DNA from: an uncultured bacterium
GTDB lineage: Bacteria > Bacillota > Clostridia > Lachnospirales > Lachnospiraceae
Assembly: GCA_947177425.1 (NCBI GenBank)
Contig: CAMWUN010000019.1
Coordinates: forward strand, 1 to 63,427
DNA length: 63,427 bases
Reading direction: 5' to 3'
Shown: piece by piece, positions 34,438-44,100 of the stretch
How the letters are laid out: the number at the start of each line of letters is the position of its first letter
Numbering within the stretch: position 1 is the stretch's first letter
Made by a program: the position numbers and the translations under genes
Notes under the pieces: generated by a model
Told to the model about the DNA's origin: nothing
What the model saw: the letters and a program-made list of their open reading frames with translations, nothing else
Database searches by the model: none

Positions 34438-35409
34438 TTATCCTTTTATACCACCCTGATAAGTAATCCCTTCTACAAGATAATCCTCCCCGTAGAGAAA
34501 CACCAGTATAGGCGGCACCATGTAGATAGTTGCAACCGCAAATGCCAGCCCGATTTCCCCTGCATTTATCTTTGAGAGAAAAACGGAAAGTGGATGCTTC
34601 TCCGCATCCGACAAAAGAATAAGGGGCTGTTCCACCATATTCCAGTAATCTATAAATATCAAAATTGCAATGGAACACATGGCTCCCTTGCAAAGAGGCA
34701 TACAAATCTTTCTGAATATCTGCCATTCCCCCGCACCGTCAATCTGGGCCGCCTCCATCATGGAAACAGGAATCCTCCGCATATATTTAGTCAGCAGATA
34801 CACTGCAAAAGGTGAGAAAATTCCCGGCAGCCAGATGGCCCAGTTGGTGTCCAGCACATGAAGCCACTGGGATACCAGATAGTTGGGCACTAATGTGACC
34901 TGATAAGGCATCAGCATCAGTATAATGTATATAAAAAATATCATCTCCTTGACTCTGCCCCGGTATCTGGTAAAACCGAAAGCCGCGCCCGCAGCCACCA
35001 ATAGCTGGAACACTACAATGGGAACCACCAGTATCACGGAATTCCAGAACTTCAAAAGATATTCCGGGCTTTTTAAAAGCACTGTAATATACTGGCCAAA
35101 AGATACCATATCCGGTATAAACTTCAAATTCACCTTTTCCGAAATGTACATCTTTCCGCCGGAATCCGTAGTAGCAAACACCTGCCCGTAGTTTGCCGAT
35201 ATCTCCGACGCAGACATAAAGGAATTTGTAATAGTCAGCACAATAGGCATAAGGAAAAGAACCGCAAAACACGCCGCTGCCATGGTTGCAAGGCAAATCC
35301 TTACCAGTGTTCTGGCATTTTTAATTTTCTTCTTCCTTAAGACCTGCTTATGCCAAAGTTCCAGCGCTGCGCCTTGGGAACCGCTATTTTTATCAGAACC
35401 TGGTTTCAT
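34438..35409 (-). CDS. Sugar-type ABC permease, MalG/UgpE-like
   Basis: 323 residues with six predicted membrane helices and the ATPase-contact EAA loop MMEAAQIDGAGEWQIFRK about 100 residues from the end. It belongs to the carbohydrate-uptake permease class and pairs with the gene just upstream (its ATGA overlaps that stop by four bases). A loop between helices 1 and 2 is long and polar. The substrate is unknown. No ATPase is nearby, so a shared MsiK-type ATPase is likely. Confidence 0.9.
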   Translation of the reverse strand: MKPGSDKNSGSQGAALELWHKQVLRKKKIKNARTLVRICLATMAAACFAVLFLMPIVLTITNSFMSASEISANYGQVFATTDSGGKMYISEKVNLKFIPDMVSFGQYITVLLKSPEYLLKFWNSVILVVPIVVFQLLVAAGAAFGFTRYRGRVKEMIFFIYIILMLMPYQVTLVPNYLVSQWLHVLDTNWAIWLPGIFSPFAVYLLTKYMRRIPVSMMEAAQIDGAGEWQIFRKICMPLCKGAMCSIAILIFIDYWNMVEQPLILLSDAEKHPLSVFLSKINAGEIGLAFAVATIYMVPPILVFLYGEDYLVEGITYQGGIKG

Positions 35410-36320
35410 CCTTCCACATCCTTTCCGAAATGGTTTTCGGTCAGGAACAAAATTCCTATAATGATCACCATAACAACCGCCATCATAATAGCCGCAGCCG
35501 ACATTTTCTGGTAGTCCAGCCTGCCAAAAGTATTGTTCATAAAGTGCTGTAACATATACATGGTGGGATATGGATACTCTCCCTTTAACAGATAGATTTC
35601 CCGAAATACCTTAAAAGAATTAATCAGGGACATAATTGTCACAAAAAGGATAGTGGAAGACATATATCTTAGCTTAATATGCCAGAAAATCTGATAAGAC
35701 TTCGCGCTTTCCAAAACCGCAACTTCAATAATATCCTTTGGTATACTGCTTAAAGCCGCCATAAATAAAATCATGTTGTATCCTAAGTTTTTCCACAAAA
35801 ACAGCACCACAATTACTACCTGTGCATAGGAGGAATTCAGCCAGTCAACTTTATCTGCACCAAAAAGCCCGATGATTTCATTCATCATCCCGTTATAATG
35901 GAACAACACCTGCCAGATAAGCACCACCGATGCAATAGGCACCATCATGGGGCTTAAAAAAAAGGTCCTGAACTGGCTTTTAAATGGCATCTTGCTTTCC
36001 AGCATCATGGCCAGAAATAAAGACAGCACCACCGCCAGCGGGACCGAAACCGCTGAAAAGGTAAGGGTATTTACAGCCGCCTGCTTAAAAGCCGAATTAT
36101 TGAATACCATAATAAAATTATCCAGAAAGACAAACTGGCCGCTGATTGGATTATCCACCACCGAATAATAAATAACAATCATAAAGGGCAGTACGAAAAA
36201 CAGCAGTACGCCAATGGCGCTGGGAAGCAGGTATCCAGCGGATACCAGCTTCCCTCTGCGCGTTCTTGGGCTACTGCCAGCTTTTTTCTTTCTCTGTTTT
36301 CTGTTCATGTGAAAATGCAT
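35406..36320 (-). CDS. Sugar-type ABC permease, MalF/UgpA-like
   Basis: About 304 residues with a basic N-terminus (MNRKQRKKKAG) and six predicted membrane helices. The EAA loop is degenerate: EVAVLESAKSYQIFWHIK. It pairs with the MalG-type permease downstream by four-base overlap. The ATG at 36320 follows GGGGG by five bases; a longer reading to 36368 adds Cys/Gly-rich residues with no SD. Part of the accessory cluster 28851-38673. Confidence 0.88.
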   Translation of the reverse strand: MHFHMNRKQRKKKAGSSPRTRRGKLVSAGYLLPSAIGVLLFFVLPFMIVIYYSVVDNPISGQFVFLDNFIMVFNNSAFKQAAVNTLTFSAVSVPLAVVLSLFLAMMLESKMPFKSQFRTFFLSPMMVPIASVVLIWQVLFHYNGMMNEIIGLFGADKVDWLNSSYAQVVIVVLFLWKNLGYNMILFMAALSSIPKDIIEVAVLESAKSYQIFWHIKLRYMSSTILFVTIMSLINSFKVFREIYLLKGEYPYPTMYMLQHFMNNTFGRLDYQKMSAAAIMMAVVMVIIIGILFLTENHFGKDVEG

Positions 36321-36390
36321 TCTTCTACCCCCGCATATAGCAGGCCCTGCCTGCGATACTGCATCCATATGTAGTTTGAAAAGAATTTCA

Positions 36391-38673
36391 TTACCTGTTC
36401 TCGTTTACATATATCTGGATTCTGTTCTGGATAATCTGAGCCACATCCGCCGCAGACTTTTGCCCCTTGAAGAAAGGCTCTGCTTCCTCAGTTATAATAT
36501 TGGTAAGCTGCTCGTCTACATTTCCTCCAATTTTATTGGCGGAGGTAATCAGTTCCATGACCGCCTCTACCTCCTCTGGTGTTGCGGCATAAATTTCCAT
36601 CTCGAAATCATCCCACCCCCATGTAGTCTTAGGCTGTTCTACTTTTTTACCGGATTCATCCTCTGAATATTCCGCCTTCATATCCTGTTCAAACTGTTTC
36701 TCAAGAGATTCTCTTCTCACTGGGAATCCCCATCCGCCATGATCTGACACAAGACTGTCCTGATATTCTTTGGAGAGCATGGTCTGCATAAACTCCCAGG
36801 CCCCGTCTTTATTCTTTGATTTGGCTGACAGTGCCATGGAACCTCCTGCCGGCTGAATCAGGTTTCCCTGTTTTTCATTGTTGGGATATCCTACAAAGCT
36901 GATTTTCTCGCCAAACAGCCCGTTCATCATCTGAAATTCCTGAACGGAACTTATGGAACTCTGCATCAGCAGTATTTTCTCTGACCGCAGTTTGGAGGAA
37001 ATCCCCTCATCCCGCTCTCCGCTATAATCATATTCCTCCGGGAACTGGGCGGCAAATTCCAGGGTACGGATAAATCCTTCCCCGTCAAAAGAACATTCCC
37101 CGGTTTCCCAGTTGATAAACTCATCTATATTATTATAAATACAGTAATAAAATATCGTGCTCCTGCTTCCATAGTCAAATACGTTTTCAGCCTCATGTTC
37201 ATCCACGAAGTCCAGCATCTCCGTCAGCGTCCAGCCGCTCCGCTCTCCTACAAGGGAAGTTTTGGCCATACAGGTGGATATCTGGAAGTAAGGGATGATT
37301 CCATAGAGTTTTCCATTTACTTCATATGCCTCTAACACATTTCCAAGAAAATCCTTCCTGTCCATTCCGCTTTTTTCCATGTACGGGTATAAATCCTCAA
37401 ATACGCCTTTATTGGCATACAGGCTATAATCCAGGCTGTCGAGCCCTATAATATCGGGACAGTTCCCCGTGGTCAGATCGGCATTAAACTGCGCAAGCCC
37501 TGTCTGGTAATCATCATTTCCATATTCCTTTACCTTAATACGGTAGGTCTGGTTCTTTTTATTAAAGTCAATAATGTTTCTCTTTACGTCGCTGCCAATC
37601 CACATCGTCCCATAAAGAATTTCTTCTTTTGCAGGAACCTCTGAAGACGGCTTACGGGTAAAAAAAACCAGTTCACTCGTTGCACTCCCTGATATTTCAT
37701 AATTTCTGGTAATGGCCCAGAGACGCCCGTCGGACAGTTCTCCCACATAATTCACATAATCGCTGTTAATGTCCACGTCCAGCCAGTCAAAAAGCTTTTC
37801 CACAGTGCCGGTTCCCACATCCACCCGGGAAACCCCGTCGCTATTGCTGTGAAGGAGACTGCTGCTTACGCCTGTGTAATAGGACTGGTTCCCATATCCT
37901 CCAGGTATGCCTGCCACTGCATCCCCAATCTTTTTCCCTGTCAAATCCACTTTCTGAAGCTGTAAGCCTTCACTTCCATAAGAAGTCATATATACATCCC
38001 CTTCTTTGGAAGAAGCCATATTGTTAATCCAGTCGCCTGCATCAATATCGCAGACTTTCTTAAATTCCTTATCAATAATATGTATACAGTTATCCCCGTC
38101 GCTTAAATAGAGATTCCCCTGTCCGTCCACACAAAAGTGCTGAATATAGGCATAATCCGACTTGCCCGCTACCAGTCCGGTAACATCCTCAGACCCCAGC
38201 AGGGTACCGTCCTCCATGGACACATTCCAGATTTCTATGGTGGATTTGGAATCCGCCACATTCCCTTCCTCATCCATCTCAAAAGTATTGCAGTTCACAA
38301 TCATTATAAGACTGCCGTCAGTTCCCGGCGCCATGCCGGATATGCTGCTGTTCTCCGGCATTTCCAAAGAAAGCCTTACGGCCTTGTTTTCATTCATATT
38401 GTACCGGTACAGATAATTGGTATTAAACCCTGTCTCCTCATCCCACTCCGACACACTTAAGAATACATCATCCCCGCTGCTGGTCAATCCGGAAATATAA
38501 TCACATTCCATATCCATTTCCACATACTCCGAAACATAGACATATTCCGAACGTTCGTCCCCTGCCCCGTCTCCTTTTCCACATCCCGACAGGACCGCAG
38601 ACAGGATAAAAAGCATGGCAAATAAAAAAATGATATTCTTAAATCTGATAAATTTTTTCATGAATTTGTTCAT
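36391..38673 (-). CDS. Large lipoprotein: propeller-like domain fused to an ABC solute-binding domain (paralogue)
   Basis: About 760 residues with lipobox LSAVLSGC. As in the 28851 protein, the first about 320 residues are Tyr/Asp/Gly-rich strand repeats (GNLYLSDGDNCIHIID, EGDVYMTSYG) and the rest is a family 1 type binding domain (SDVKRNIIDFNKKNQTYRIKV, PDIIGLDSLDYSLYANKG). The ends of the two proteins are alike. An upstream TTG at 38700 has a perfect AAGGAG, but a promoter (38718-38746) would start transcription inside that SD; the ATG at 38673 with GAGGG is therefore preferred. Confidence 0.8.
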   Translation of the reverse strand: MNKFMKKFIRFKNIIFLFAMLFILSAVLSGCGKGDGAGDERSEYVYVSEYVEMDMECDYISGLTSSGDDVFLSVSEWDEETGFNTNYLYRYNMNENKAVRLSLEMPENSSISGMAPGTDGSLIMIVNCNTFEMDEEGNVADSKSTIEIWNVSMEDGTLLGSEDVTGLVAGKSDYAYIQHFCVDGQGNLYLSDGDNCIHIIDKEFKKVCDIDAGDWINNMASSKEGDVYMTSYGSEGLQLQKVDLTGKKIGDAVAGIPGGYGNQSYYTGVSSSLLHSNSDGVSRVDVGTGTVEKLFDWLDVDINSDYVNYVGELSDGRLWAITRNYEISGSATSELVFFTRKPSSEVPAKEEILYGTMWIGSDVKRNIIDFNKKNQTYRIKVKEYGNDDYQTGLAQFNADLTTGNCPDIIGLDSLDYSLYANKGVFEDLYPYMEKSGMDRKDFLGNVLEAYEVNGKLYGIIPYFQISTCMAKTSLVGERSGWTLTEMLDFVDEHEAENVFDYGSRSTIFYYCIYNNIDEFINWETGECSFDGEGFIRTLEFAAQFPEEYDYSGERDEGISSKLRSEKILLMQSSISSVQEFQMMNGLFGEKISFVGYPNNEKQGNLIQPAGGSMALSAKSKNKDGAWEFMQTMLSKEYQDSLVSDHGGWGFPVRRESLEKQFEQDMKAEYSEDESGKKVEQPKTTWGWDDFEMEIYAATPEEVEAVMELITSANKIGGNVDEQLTNIITEEAEPFFKGQKSAADVAQIIQNRIQIYVNENR

Positions 38674-38717
38674 GGCATCCCTCATAATATTGCGCCGCAA
38701 TTGATATCTCCTTACAA

Positions 38718-38746
38718 ACTATAGCACACTATCCTCTGATAAACAA
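38718..38746 (-). promoter_or_regulatory. Promoter for the mixed transporter cluster
   Basis: Minus-strand -35 TTGTTT (38741-38746), 17-base spacer, -10 TATAGT (38718-38723). The expected transcription start is only about 10 bases before the possible TTG start codon. Confidence 0.65.
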
Positions 38747-38791
38747 CGCGGATAATCTTAATATTTTCCTAAGTATTCTTTATGGATTTTC

Positions 38792-40156
38792 CTAATTTTT
38801 GAAACTATGGATAGGCGCTGGAATCCTTCCTCCCCTGTTTACGAACCTGTCGCAGGCAAACTGGTTTACCGGCATAATAGGCGCATATCCCAAAAGTCCG
38901 CCAAACTCTACGGTTTCCCCCACGCCTTTTCCTATAACCGGAATGATCCGCACAGCCGTGGTCTTCTGGTTCACCATTCCTATCGCCATTTCGTCAGCAA
39001 TGATGCCCGAAATCGTAGTATCAGGGGTATCTCCCGGCACGGCAATCATATCAAGCCCTACGGAGCATACACAGGTCATGGCCTCCAGCTTTTCCAGGGT
39101 AAGGGCCCCCGCCGCAACAGCGTCAATCATCCCCTTGTCCTCACTGACAGGGATAAATGCCCCGCTTAAGCCCCCTACATAGGAAGAGGCCATAACGCCG
39201 CCCTTCTTCACCTGATCATTTAAAAGGGCAAGAGCTGCCGTAGTCCCCGGCGCGCCTGCATACTCCAGTCCAATCTCGCACAAAATATCTGCCACACTGT
39301 CCCCCACTGCCGGCGTAGGCGCCAGGGATAAATCCACGATGCCAAAGGGCACGCCAAGCCTCCTGGAAGCTTCCTGTGCCACAAGCTGGCCCACACGGGT
39401 AACTTTAAAGGCTGTCTTTTTGATAGTTTCACATAAGACCTCAAAGTTTTCCCCTCTCACTTTCTCAAGGGCATTTTTAACCACACCGGGGCCGCTGACC
39501 CCTACATTGATAATCTTATCCGCTTCCGTGACGCCGTGAAAAGCCCCTGCCATAAAAGGATTATCATCCGGCGCATTACAGAACACTACCAGTTTGGCGC
39601 ATCCTAAGGAATCCTGCTCTTTGGTGTACAGGGCTGTCTGTTTCACAATCTGTCCCATCAGCTTCACCCCGTCCATATTGATTCCCGTTCTGGTAGAGCC
39701 AAGGTTCACGGAACTGCACACCCGCTCTGTTTCAGACAGCGCAAGGGGAATGGAACGGATCAAAAGTTCATCCGCCGGGGTCATCCCCTTAGATACCATA
39801 GCCGAATAACCTCCTATGAAATTCACCCCCACCTGATGAGCCGCCCGGTCAAGGGTCTTTGCTATAGAGGCGAAATCTTCAATGGTCTTACAGGCAGCGC
39901 CCCCTACCAGGGCAATGGGCGTTACGGAAATTCTCTTGTTTACAATGGGGATACCGAACTCCCTTGATATCTCTTCCCCTGTCCTTACCAAATCCTTTGC
40001 GTATTCATATATTTTAGCATAAATCTTCTCATTTAATTTTTCTAAATCAGAATCAATACAGTCAAGCAGACTGATGCCAAGGGTTATGGTGCGCACATCC
40101 AGATTTTCCTTGGTAATCATTTCATTGGTTTCAACTACTTCAAATAAATTAATCAT
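38792..40156 (-). CDS. PFL family protein (UPF0210/DUF711)
   Basis: 454 residues, full length for the family, which is related in fold to glycyl-radical proteins but lacks the radical glycine motif; no reaction is established. Typical stretches are [34 protein letters not shown] and [17 protein letters not shown]. It is translated together with the ACT-domain gene just upstream, a pairing conserved across Firmicutes and archaea. GGAGA precedes the ATG. Confidence 0.92.
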   Translation of the reverse strand: MINLFEVVETNEMITKENLDVRTITLGISLLDCIDSDLEKLNEKIYAKIYEYAKDLVRTGEEISREFGIPIVNKRISVTPIALVGGAACKTIEDFASIAKTLDRAAHQVGVNFIGGYSAMVSKGMTPADELLIRSIPLALSETERVCSSVNLGSTRTGINMDGVKLMGQIVKQTALYTKEQDSLGCAKLVVFCNAPDDNPFMAGAFHGVTEADKIINVGVSGPGVVKNALEKVRGENFEVLCETIKKTAFKVTRVGQLVAQEASRRLGVPFGIVDLSLAPTPAVGDSVADILCEIGLEYAGAPGTTAALALLNDQVKKGGVMASSYVGGLSGAFIPVSEDKGMIDAVAAGALTLEKLEAMTCVCSVGLDMIAVPGDTPDTTISGIIADEMAIGMVNQKTTAVRIIPVIGKGVGETVEFGGLLGYAPIMPVNQFACDRFVNRGGRIPAPIHSFKN

Positions 40157-40186
40157 TTTCCCATTCTCCAGACGTCAAACTATCAT

Positions 40187-40459
40187 TTAAATCCTGTGCA
40201 TCTTGTCAAAAATTTCTTCTTTCTGACACTTAATGTCCACACCGATTTCATTGCCCAGCTTTAACAGCTCGTCCGCCATTTCCCCGAAATGCTTCTCCAT
40301 GCCATTAGTGTCAACAATCATCATCATATTAAAATATCCCTGCACAATAGTCTGGGAAATGTCCAGAATATTAATCTTATTCTCTGCAAGATAAGTACAT
40401 ACCCTTGCAATAATACCTACCGTGTCTTTACCCACTACTGTAATAATCGTCTTATTCAT
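40187..40459 (-). CDS. ACT domain protein (UPF0237)
   Basis: 90-residue protein that is a single ACT domain (IITVVGKDTVGIIARVCTYL at the N-terminus), as in glycine-cleavage regulators. It probably binds a small ligand and partners the UPF0210 protein encoded 30 bases downstream. The start at 40459 is preferred because AGAGGT lies just before it. Confidence 0.92.
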   Translation of the reverse strand: MNKTIITVVGKDTVGIIARVCTYLAENKINILDISQTIVQGYFNMMMIVDTNGMEKHFGEMADELLKLGNEIGVDIKCQKEEIFDKMHRI

Positions 40460-40505
40460 CTTACCTCTCATTTCTGCGCACTATCTTTGCGCGCACCCTG
40501 TCTTT

Positions 40506-41336
40506 TTATGCAATATGTATCACTCTGGAAGGCTCGCTCCGGGAGGCCACATACATGGGAAAATCCCGCGCCTTCATGCCGGTTTTGCCTATTCCTTCTT
40601 CTTCCTTCCTGGCCTTGTCCATGGCAACCTCCACCCGCACTGCTTCATAGGCAAGCTCAGGCAGATTATTTTCCTTGCTTAGGTGCCCAAGTATCACTGC
40701 CTGCATCTTATCATGGAGAAGGCTGCATAAGAGCTGTCCCGCCATTTCATTGGAAAGATGCCCCCTTTCCCCTAAAATGCGGCGTTTTAAATAATAAGGA
40801 TAAGGCCCTGCCTGCAGCATGTTTACATCATGATTGGCTTCCAGCAAAAGAGCATCCATCCCCTTCAGCGATTCCACGGTATAATCATTATATGTCCCCA
40901 GATCCGTAATAATTCCCACCTTCTTTTTTCCATGGGAAATCCTGTAAGCCACCGGCTCCGCCGCATCGTGGGAAATCTTCATGGGATTACAGATCAGATC
41001 CTTGACAATGATTTTTTCATCCGCACTTATCGGAATAAAAAGTTCTTCTGGTATTTCTCCAAGAGAAGTACTGTTTTTAATAGCCTCTATTGTCCCTCTG
41101 GTCGCGTAAATCGGCATGTTGTACTTTCTCCCAAGTACGCCAAGTCCTGCCACATGGTCTGCATGTTCATGGGTAATAAATACCCCGTCAATATCCCCCA
41201 TGGACAGATCCAGTTCCTTAAGCCCTGCCTCTGTCCGTTTTCCACTTATTCCCACATCCACCAGAAGGTGTGTGGCATCTGAGCCAACGTAAATACAGTT
41301 TCCGCTGCTCCCGCTGGCAATACTGCAAATTCTCAT
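40506..41336 (-). CDS. MBL-fold metallohydrolase, YycJ/WalJ-like
   Basis: 276 residues. The zinc-binding THEHADHVAGL and the opening CSIASGSSGNCIYV are typical of YycJ/WalJ exonucleases, which in Bacillus lie with walRK. Here the gene is instead downstream of the FtsA-like gene. Further metal ligands are in KISHDA and ILGHLS. GAGGTGAGGG precedes the ATG. The nuclease role is a family inference. Confidence 0.9.
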   Translation of the reverse strand: MRICSIASGSSGNCIYVGSDATHLLVDVGISGKRTEAGLKELDLSMGDIDGVFITHEHADHVAGLGVLGRKYNMPIYATRGTIEAIKNSTSLGEIPEELFIPISADEKIIVKDLICNPMKISHDAAEPVAYRISHGKKKVGIITDLGTYNDYTVESLKGMDALLLEANHDVNMLQAGPYPYYLKRRILGERGHLSNEMAGQLLCSLLHDKMQAVILGHLSKENNLPELAYEAVRVEVAMDKARKEEEGIGKTGMKARDFPMYVASRSEPSRVIHIA

Positions 41337-41350
41337 CCCTCACCTCATCT

Positions 41351-43486
41351 TCATGACTTCCAGTAAATTTCTATCACGTCCCCCGGTGCAAGAGGTTCCA
41401 TAAACTTTGCTGAACGGCCATTGATTTTGTTGACAATACTCCCTTTGGGGGTCGAAAGGTCAAAATCAATAAAGTCAAACACATCCACATACACATAATG
41501 GGCCTTTCCGCTCAAAGTCACCGGCCTGCCGTTCACGATCACCCCTATGGAGACAGGCTCCTCCTTCATCACCGGCTCCGCCCTGCCCATTCTCCTGTTC
41601 CTCTCCTGTTCCCGTTCCCGGGCTGCAGGACTGTCCGGCGGCTTTCTCTCTTCCTGAAACTCCTCCCCTGCAAAATCCGTCTCCTCTTCTTCCGGCTCCT
41701 CCCCGTCCCTTCCTGCTGTGGGAAGGGGCAGGGTTTCCAGCGTCCACAGCACTGAAAAATTCTCATATACCGGCGTATCTTTATCGGCAAGACTGTTATT
41801 GACATACAGATTCATATGGGGATCCAAAGCCACATCCATAAATTCTGCAATCTGCCCTACTGTGTAGTAATTCAGAATTTCAACCTGGTCGCCTTCTTTG
41901 ATTTCATAATAATTAGACTTAAGTAATCCGTTCACACTTGCAAACCGGGGAACCTCCACCTTTCTTTCATTGACATAAACAGTCAGGCTTTCAGAGGATT
42001 CCGGAAGGCTGCCAATATTCATATGTCCCTCTTCTCCCGCCGTGGACTCTGTCACCTGTATGATATCATTTGCATGAACCGCCGCATGAATATCCGCCGT
42101 CTCCCCATTGATTGTGATGACTGCCGCTTCTCCCGCCTGGCCTCTTGCCATGCGGGGTTTTCCGTTTACGGTAAAGTTAAGGGCCTGTCCCCTTTTAGGG
42201 AACAGATTTTCATTTGGATACTGCACCTGCATGGCAGCGTCCGCCACGGTAAGTTTATTGTTGTCATAAATTTTGATCCTGCTTCCATTAAAGCTGACGA
42301 ATATAAAATTATTACTCTGCTCATAGAAATTAAGGCAGATACCGATAGGGGTTACAAGCAGGCTGTCCTTCCTGATATTCTCCTCAAAGACAATCTGCTG
42401 CATGACCTCCTCTCCCCGAAGGGCCACACGTTCCCTTGCAATACCCAGACTGTCTGCCAGAGCATCGGTATAGCCCGGCATTTTGCCGCCTCCTCCTACC
42501 ACAAATACTGCGCTGACCGGCTTATCACCGTTTAATTCCTTTATCTTTTCAGCCGCAAGGGACGCCATCTTCTCAATAAGGGCCGCTGTCACCTGCCTGA
42601 TTTCCTCGCTCTTAATTGTCTGGGGCAGAAACATGATATCCGTATAGGGAATGGTATCTCTGACCCCTGCATCCTGTTTAATCCGCTCCGCCGTGGCAAA
42701 ATCCACAAGACAATGCTTTGCAATCTCTTCCGTAAGCGCATCCCCGGCTATGGGAATCATGCCATAAGCCAGTATGCACCCGTCATTGGTAATGGAAATA
42801 TCGGAAGTCCCGGCTCCCACATCAAGGAGCGCAATATTCAGCATCCTGAAGCGCTCCGGTATGGCAAGCTGAATGGCCGCAATCGGCTCTAAGGTAAGAC
42901 TGCTGACAGACAGCCCCGCCAGTTCCACAGACTTGTACAGGCCATCCACCACATCTTCTGGCAAAAATGTGGCAATCAGATCCACCCCTACGGTTCTCGC
43001 CTTATGGCCTTCCAGATTCCCCATCGGATATCCATTCAGATAATATCTGACCACAGAATGACCCACACAGTAAAATTTAACCTCTCCTTCCCTGTCCTCC
43101 TCAAGGAATTCCTGATAAGCCTTCTCCACTCCGGCTGAAATCAGTCCATAAATATCTTCCTGATCCACTTCTTTATCAGCAGCAAAAGGATATTCCACAT
43201 GAGTAGTGACTGTCCGCAGAACACGGCCTGCAGCCGCAATACAGACTTCCGTAAGCTTCCGCCCCACAGCCTCCTCCAACTGACGCTTTACCACGCTGAT
43301 TGTCTCCCCCACTTTGTGGATATCATGAATTTGTCCGTCCAGCATTGCCCTCGTCTCGTGCTCTTTCACCCGCTGGGCAACAACCACAAACTGATTGCCG
43401 CTCTTATATCCCACTGTTCCCACAATGCTCCTGGTTCCGATGTCAAGCCCGAACACCAATTGTCCTGTATACTTTCTTCCTTCCAT
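41351..43486 (-). CDS. FtsA-like actin-fold ATPase with a long C-terminal extension
   Basis: 711 residues, compared with about 420 for FtsA. The N-terminal half carries the phosphate loops FGLDIGTRSIVGTVG and LLDVGAGTSDISI and the adenosine motif VVGGGGKMPGYTDAL. The C-terminal half has no membrane-targeting helix of the FtsA kind; it has several small strand-rich segments (TINGETADIHAAVHANDIIQV, LTVYVNERKVEVPRFASV, VIVNGRPVTLSGKAHYVYVD) and a Pro/Glu/Arg-rich linker. It probably has a scaffold role, perhaps in division. The ATG overlaps the coaE stop. Confidence 0.82.
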   Translation of the reverse strand: MEGRKYTGQLVFGLDIGTRSIVGTVGYKSGNQFVVVAQRVKEHETRAMLDGQIHDIHKVGETISVVKRQLEEAVGRKLTEVCIAAAGRVLRTVTTHVEYPFAADKEVDQEDIYGLISAGVEKAYQEFLEEDREGEVKFYCVGHSVVRYYLNGYPMGNLEGHKARTVGVDLIATFLPEDVVDGLYKSVELAGLSVSSLTLEPIAAIQLAIPERFRMLNIALLDVGAGTSDISITNDGCILAYGMIPIAGDALTEEIAKHCLVDFATAERIKQDAGVRDTIPYTDIMFLPQTIKSEEIRQVTAALIEKMASLAAEKIKELNGDKPVSAVFVVGGGGKMPGYTDALADSLGIARERVALRGEEVMQQIVFEENIRKDSLLVTPIGICLNFYEQSNNFIFVSFNGSRIKIYDNNKLTVADAAMQVQYPNENLFPKRGQALNFTVNGKPRMARGQAGEAAVITINGETADIHAAVHANDIIQVTESTAGEEGHMNIGSLPESSESLTVYVNERKVEVPRFASVNGLLKSNYYEIKEGDQVEILNYYTVGQIAEFMDVALDPHMNLYVNNSLADKDTPVYENFSVLWTLETLPLPTAGRDGEEPEEEETDFAGEEFQEERKPPDSPAAREREQERNRRMGRAEPVMKEEPVSIGVIVNGRPVTLSGKAHYVYVDVFDFIDFDLSTPKGSIVNKINGRSAKFMEPLAPGDVIEIYWKS

Positions 43487-44100
43487 TACAGACGGCCTCC
43501 CAATTTCCTGTCAATCTGTCTATATGCTTCCATCAGATTTTCGCTGTTGTCTATAACGAAACAGCAGTTCTTCCTAAATGTCTCTTCGTCAAGCTGGGAT
43601 TTCATAATGGCATCTATCTTTTCATCCGGATAATGCCGCGTTTCCTTCAGGCGGCTGCGCCTTACCTCTTCCCCTGCATAAATGTACCACATTTCGTCTA
43701 CAATGTCCAAATAGCCGTTTTCAATGAGAAGAGCCGCTTCCAGAAACAGGAAATCCGCCTGCCCCTTTTCCTTTTCATCAGCTATTTTTCCAAGAATCAT
43801 TTTTCTGACCGCCGGATGGATAATCCCATTCACCTTTTCAAGAAGTTCCCCGGACTGGAAAATCTTCCGTGCCATTTTCCCTTTATTGATGGTACCGTCC
43901 TCATTCAATATGTCGGCAGACAAAAGTTCCACCAGCATCTCATAGCAGGGCTGTCCCGGCGTCTCAAGCTCATGGGCGGCTTCGTCCGCCAGAATTACAA
44001 CGCAATTATATTTTCCGGCAATATATGTAAGGAGGGCGGATTTTCCCGAACCAACACCTCCCGTTATTCCAATAACCTTCATATCCTTACTTTGCTTCAT
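43486..44100 (-). CDS. coaE: Dephospho-CoA kinase
   Basis: Last step of coenzyme A synthesis (ATP-dependent 3' phosphorylation). The P-loop GITGGVGSGKSALLTYI and the lid/substrate segments (ADEAAHELETPGQPCYEML, VNGIIHPAVRKMIL) match the family. About 204 residues. The start is uncertain: ATG 44100 has AGGGAAG upstream, ATG 44082 is at the family start but has its SD almost touching it. It overlaps the end of polA, an order common in Firmicutes. Confidence 0.93.
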   Translation of the reverse strand: MKQSKDMKVIGITGGVGSGKSALLTYIAGKYNCVVILADEAAHELETPGQPCYEMLVELLSADILNEDGTINKGKMARKIFQSGELLEKVNGIIHPAVRKMILGKIADEKEKGQADFLFLEAALLIENGYLDIVDEMWYIYAGEEVRRSRLKETRHYPDEKIDAIMKSQLDEETFRKNCCFVIDNSENLMEAYRQIDRKLGGRL

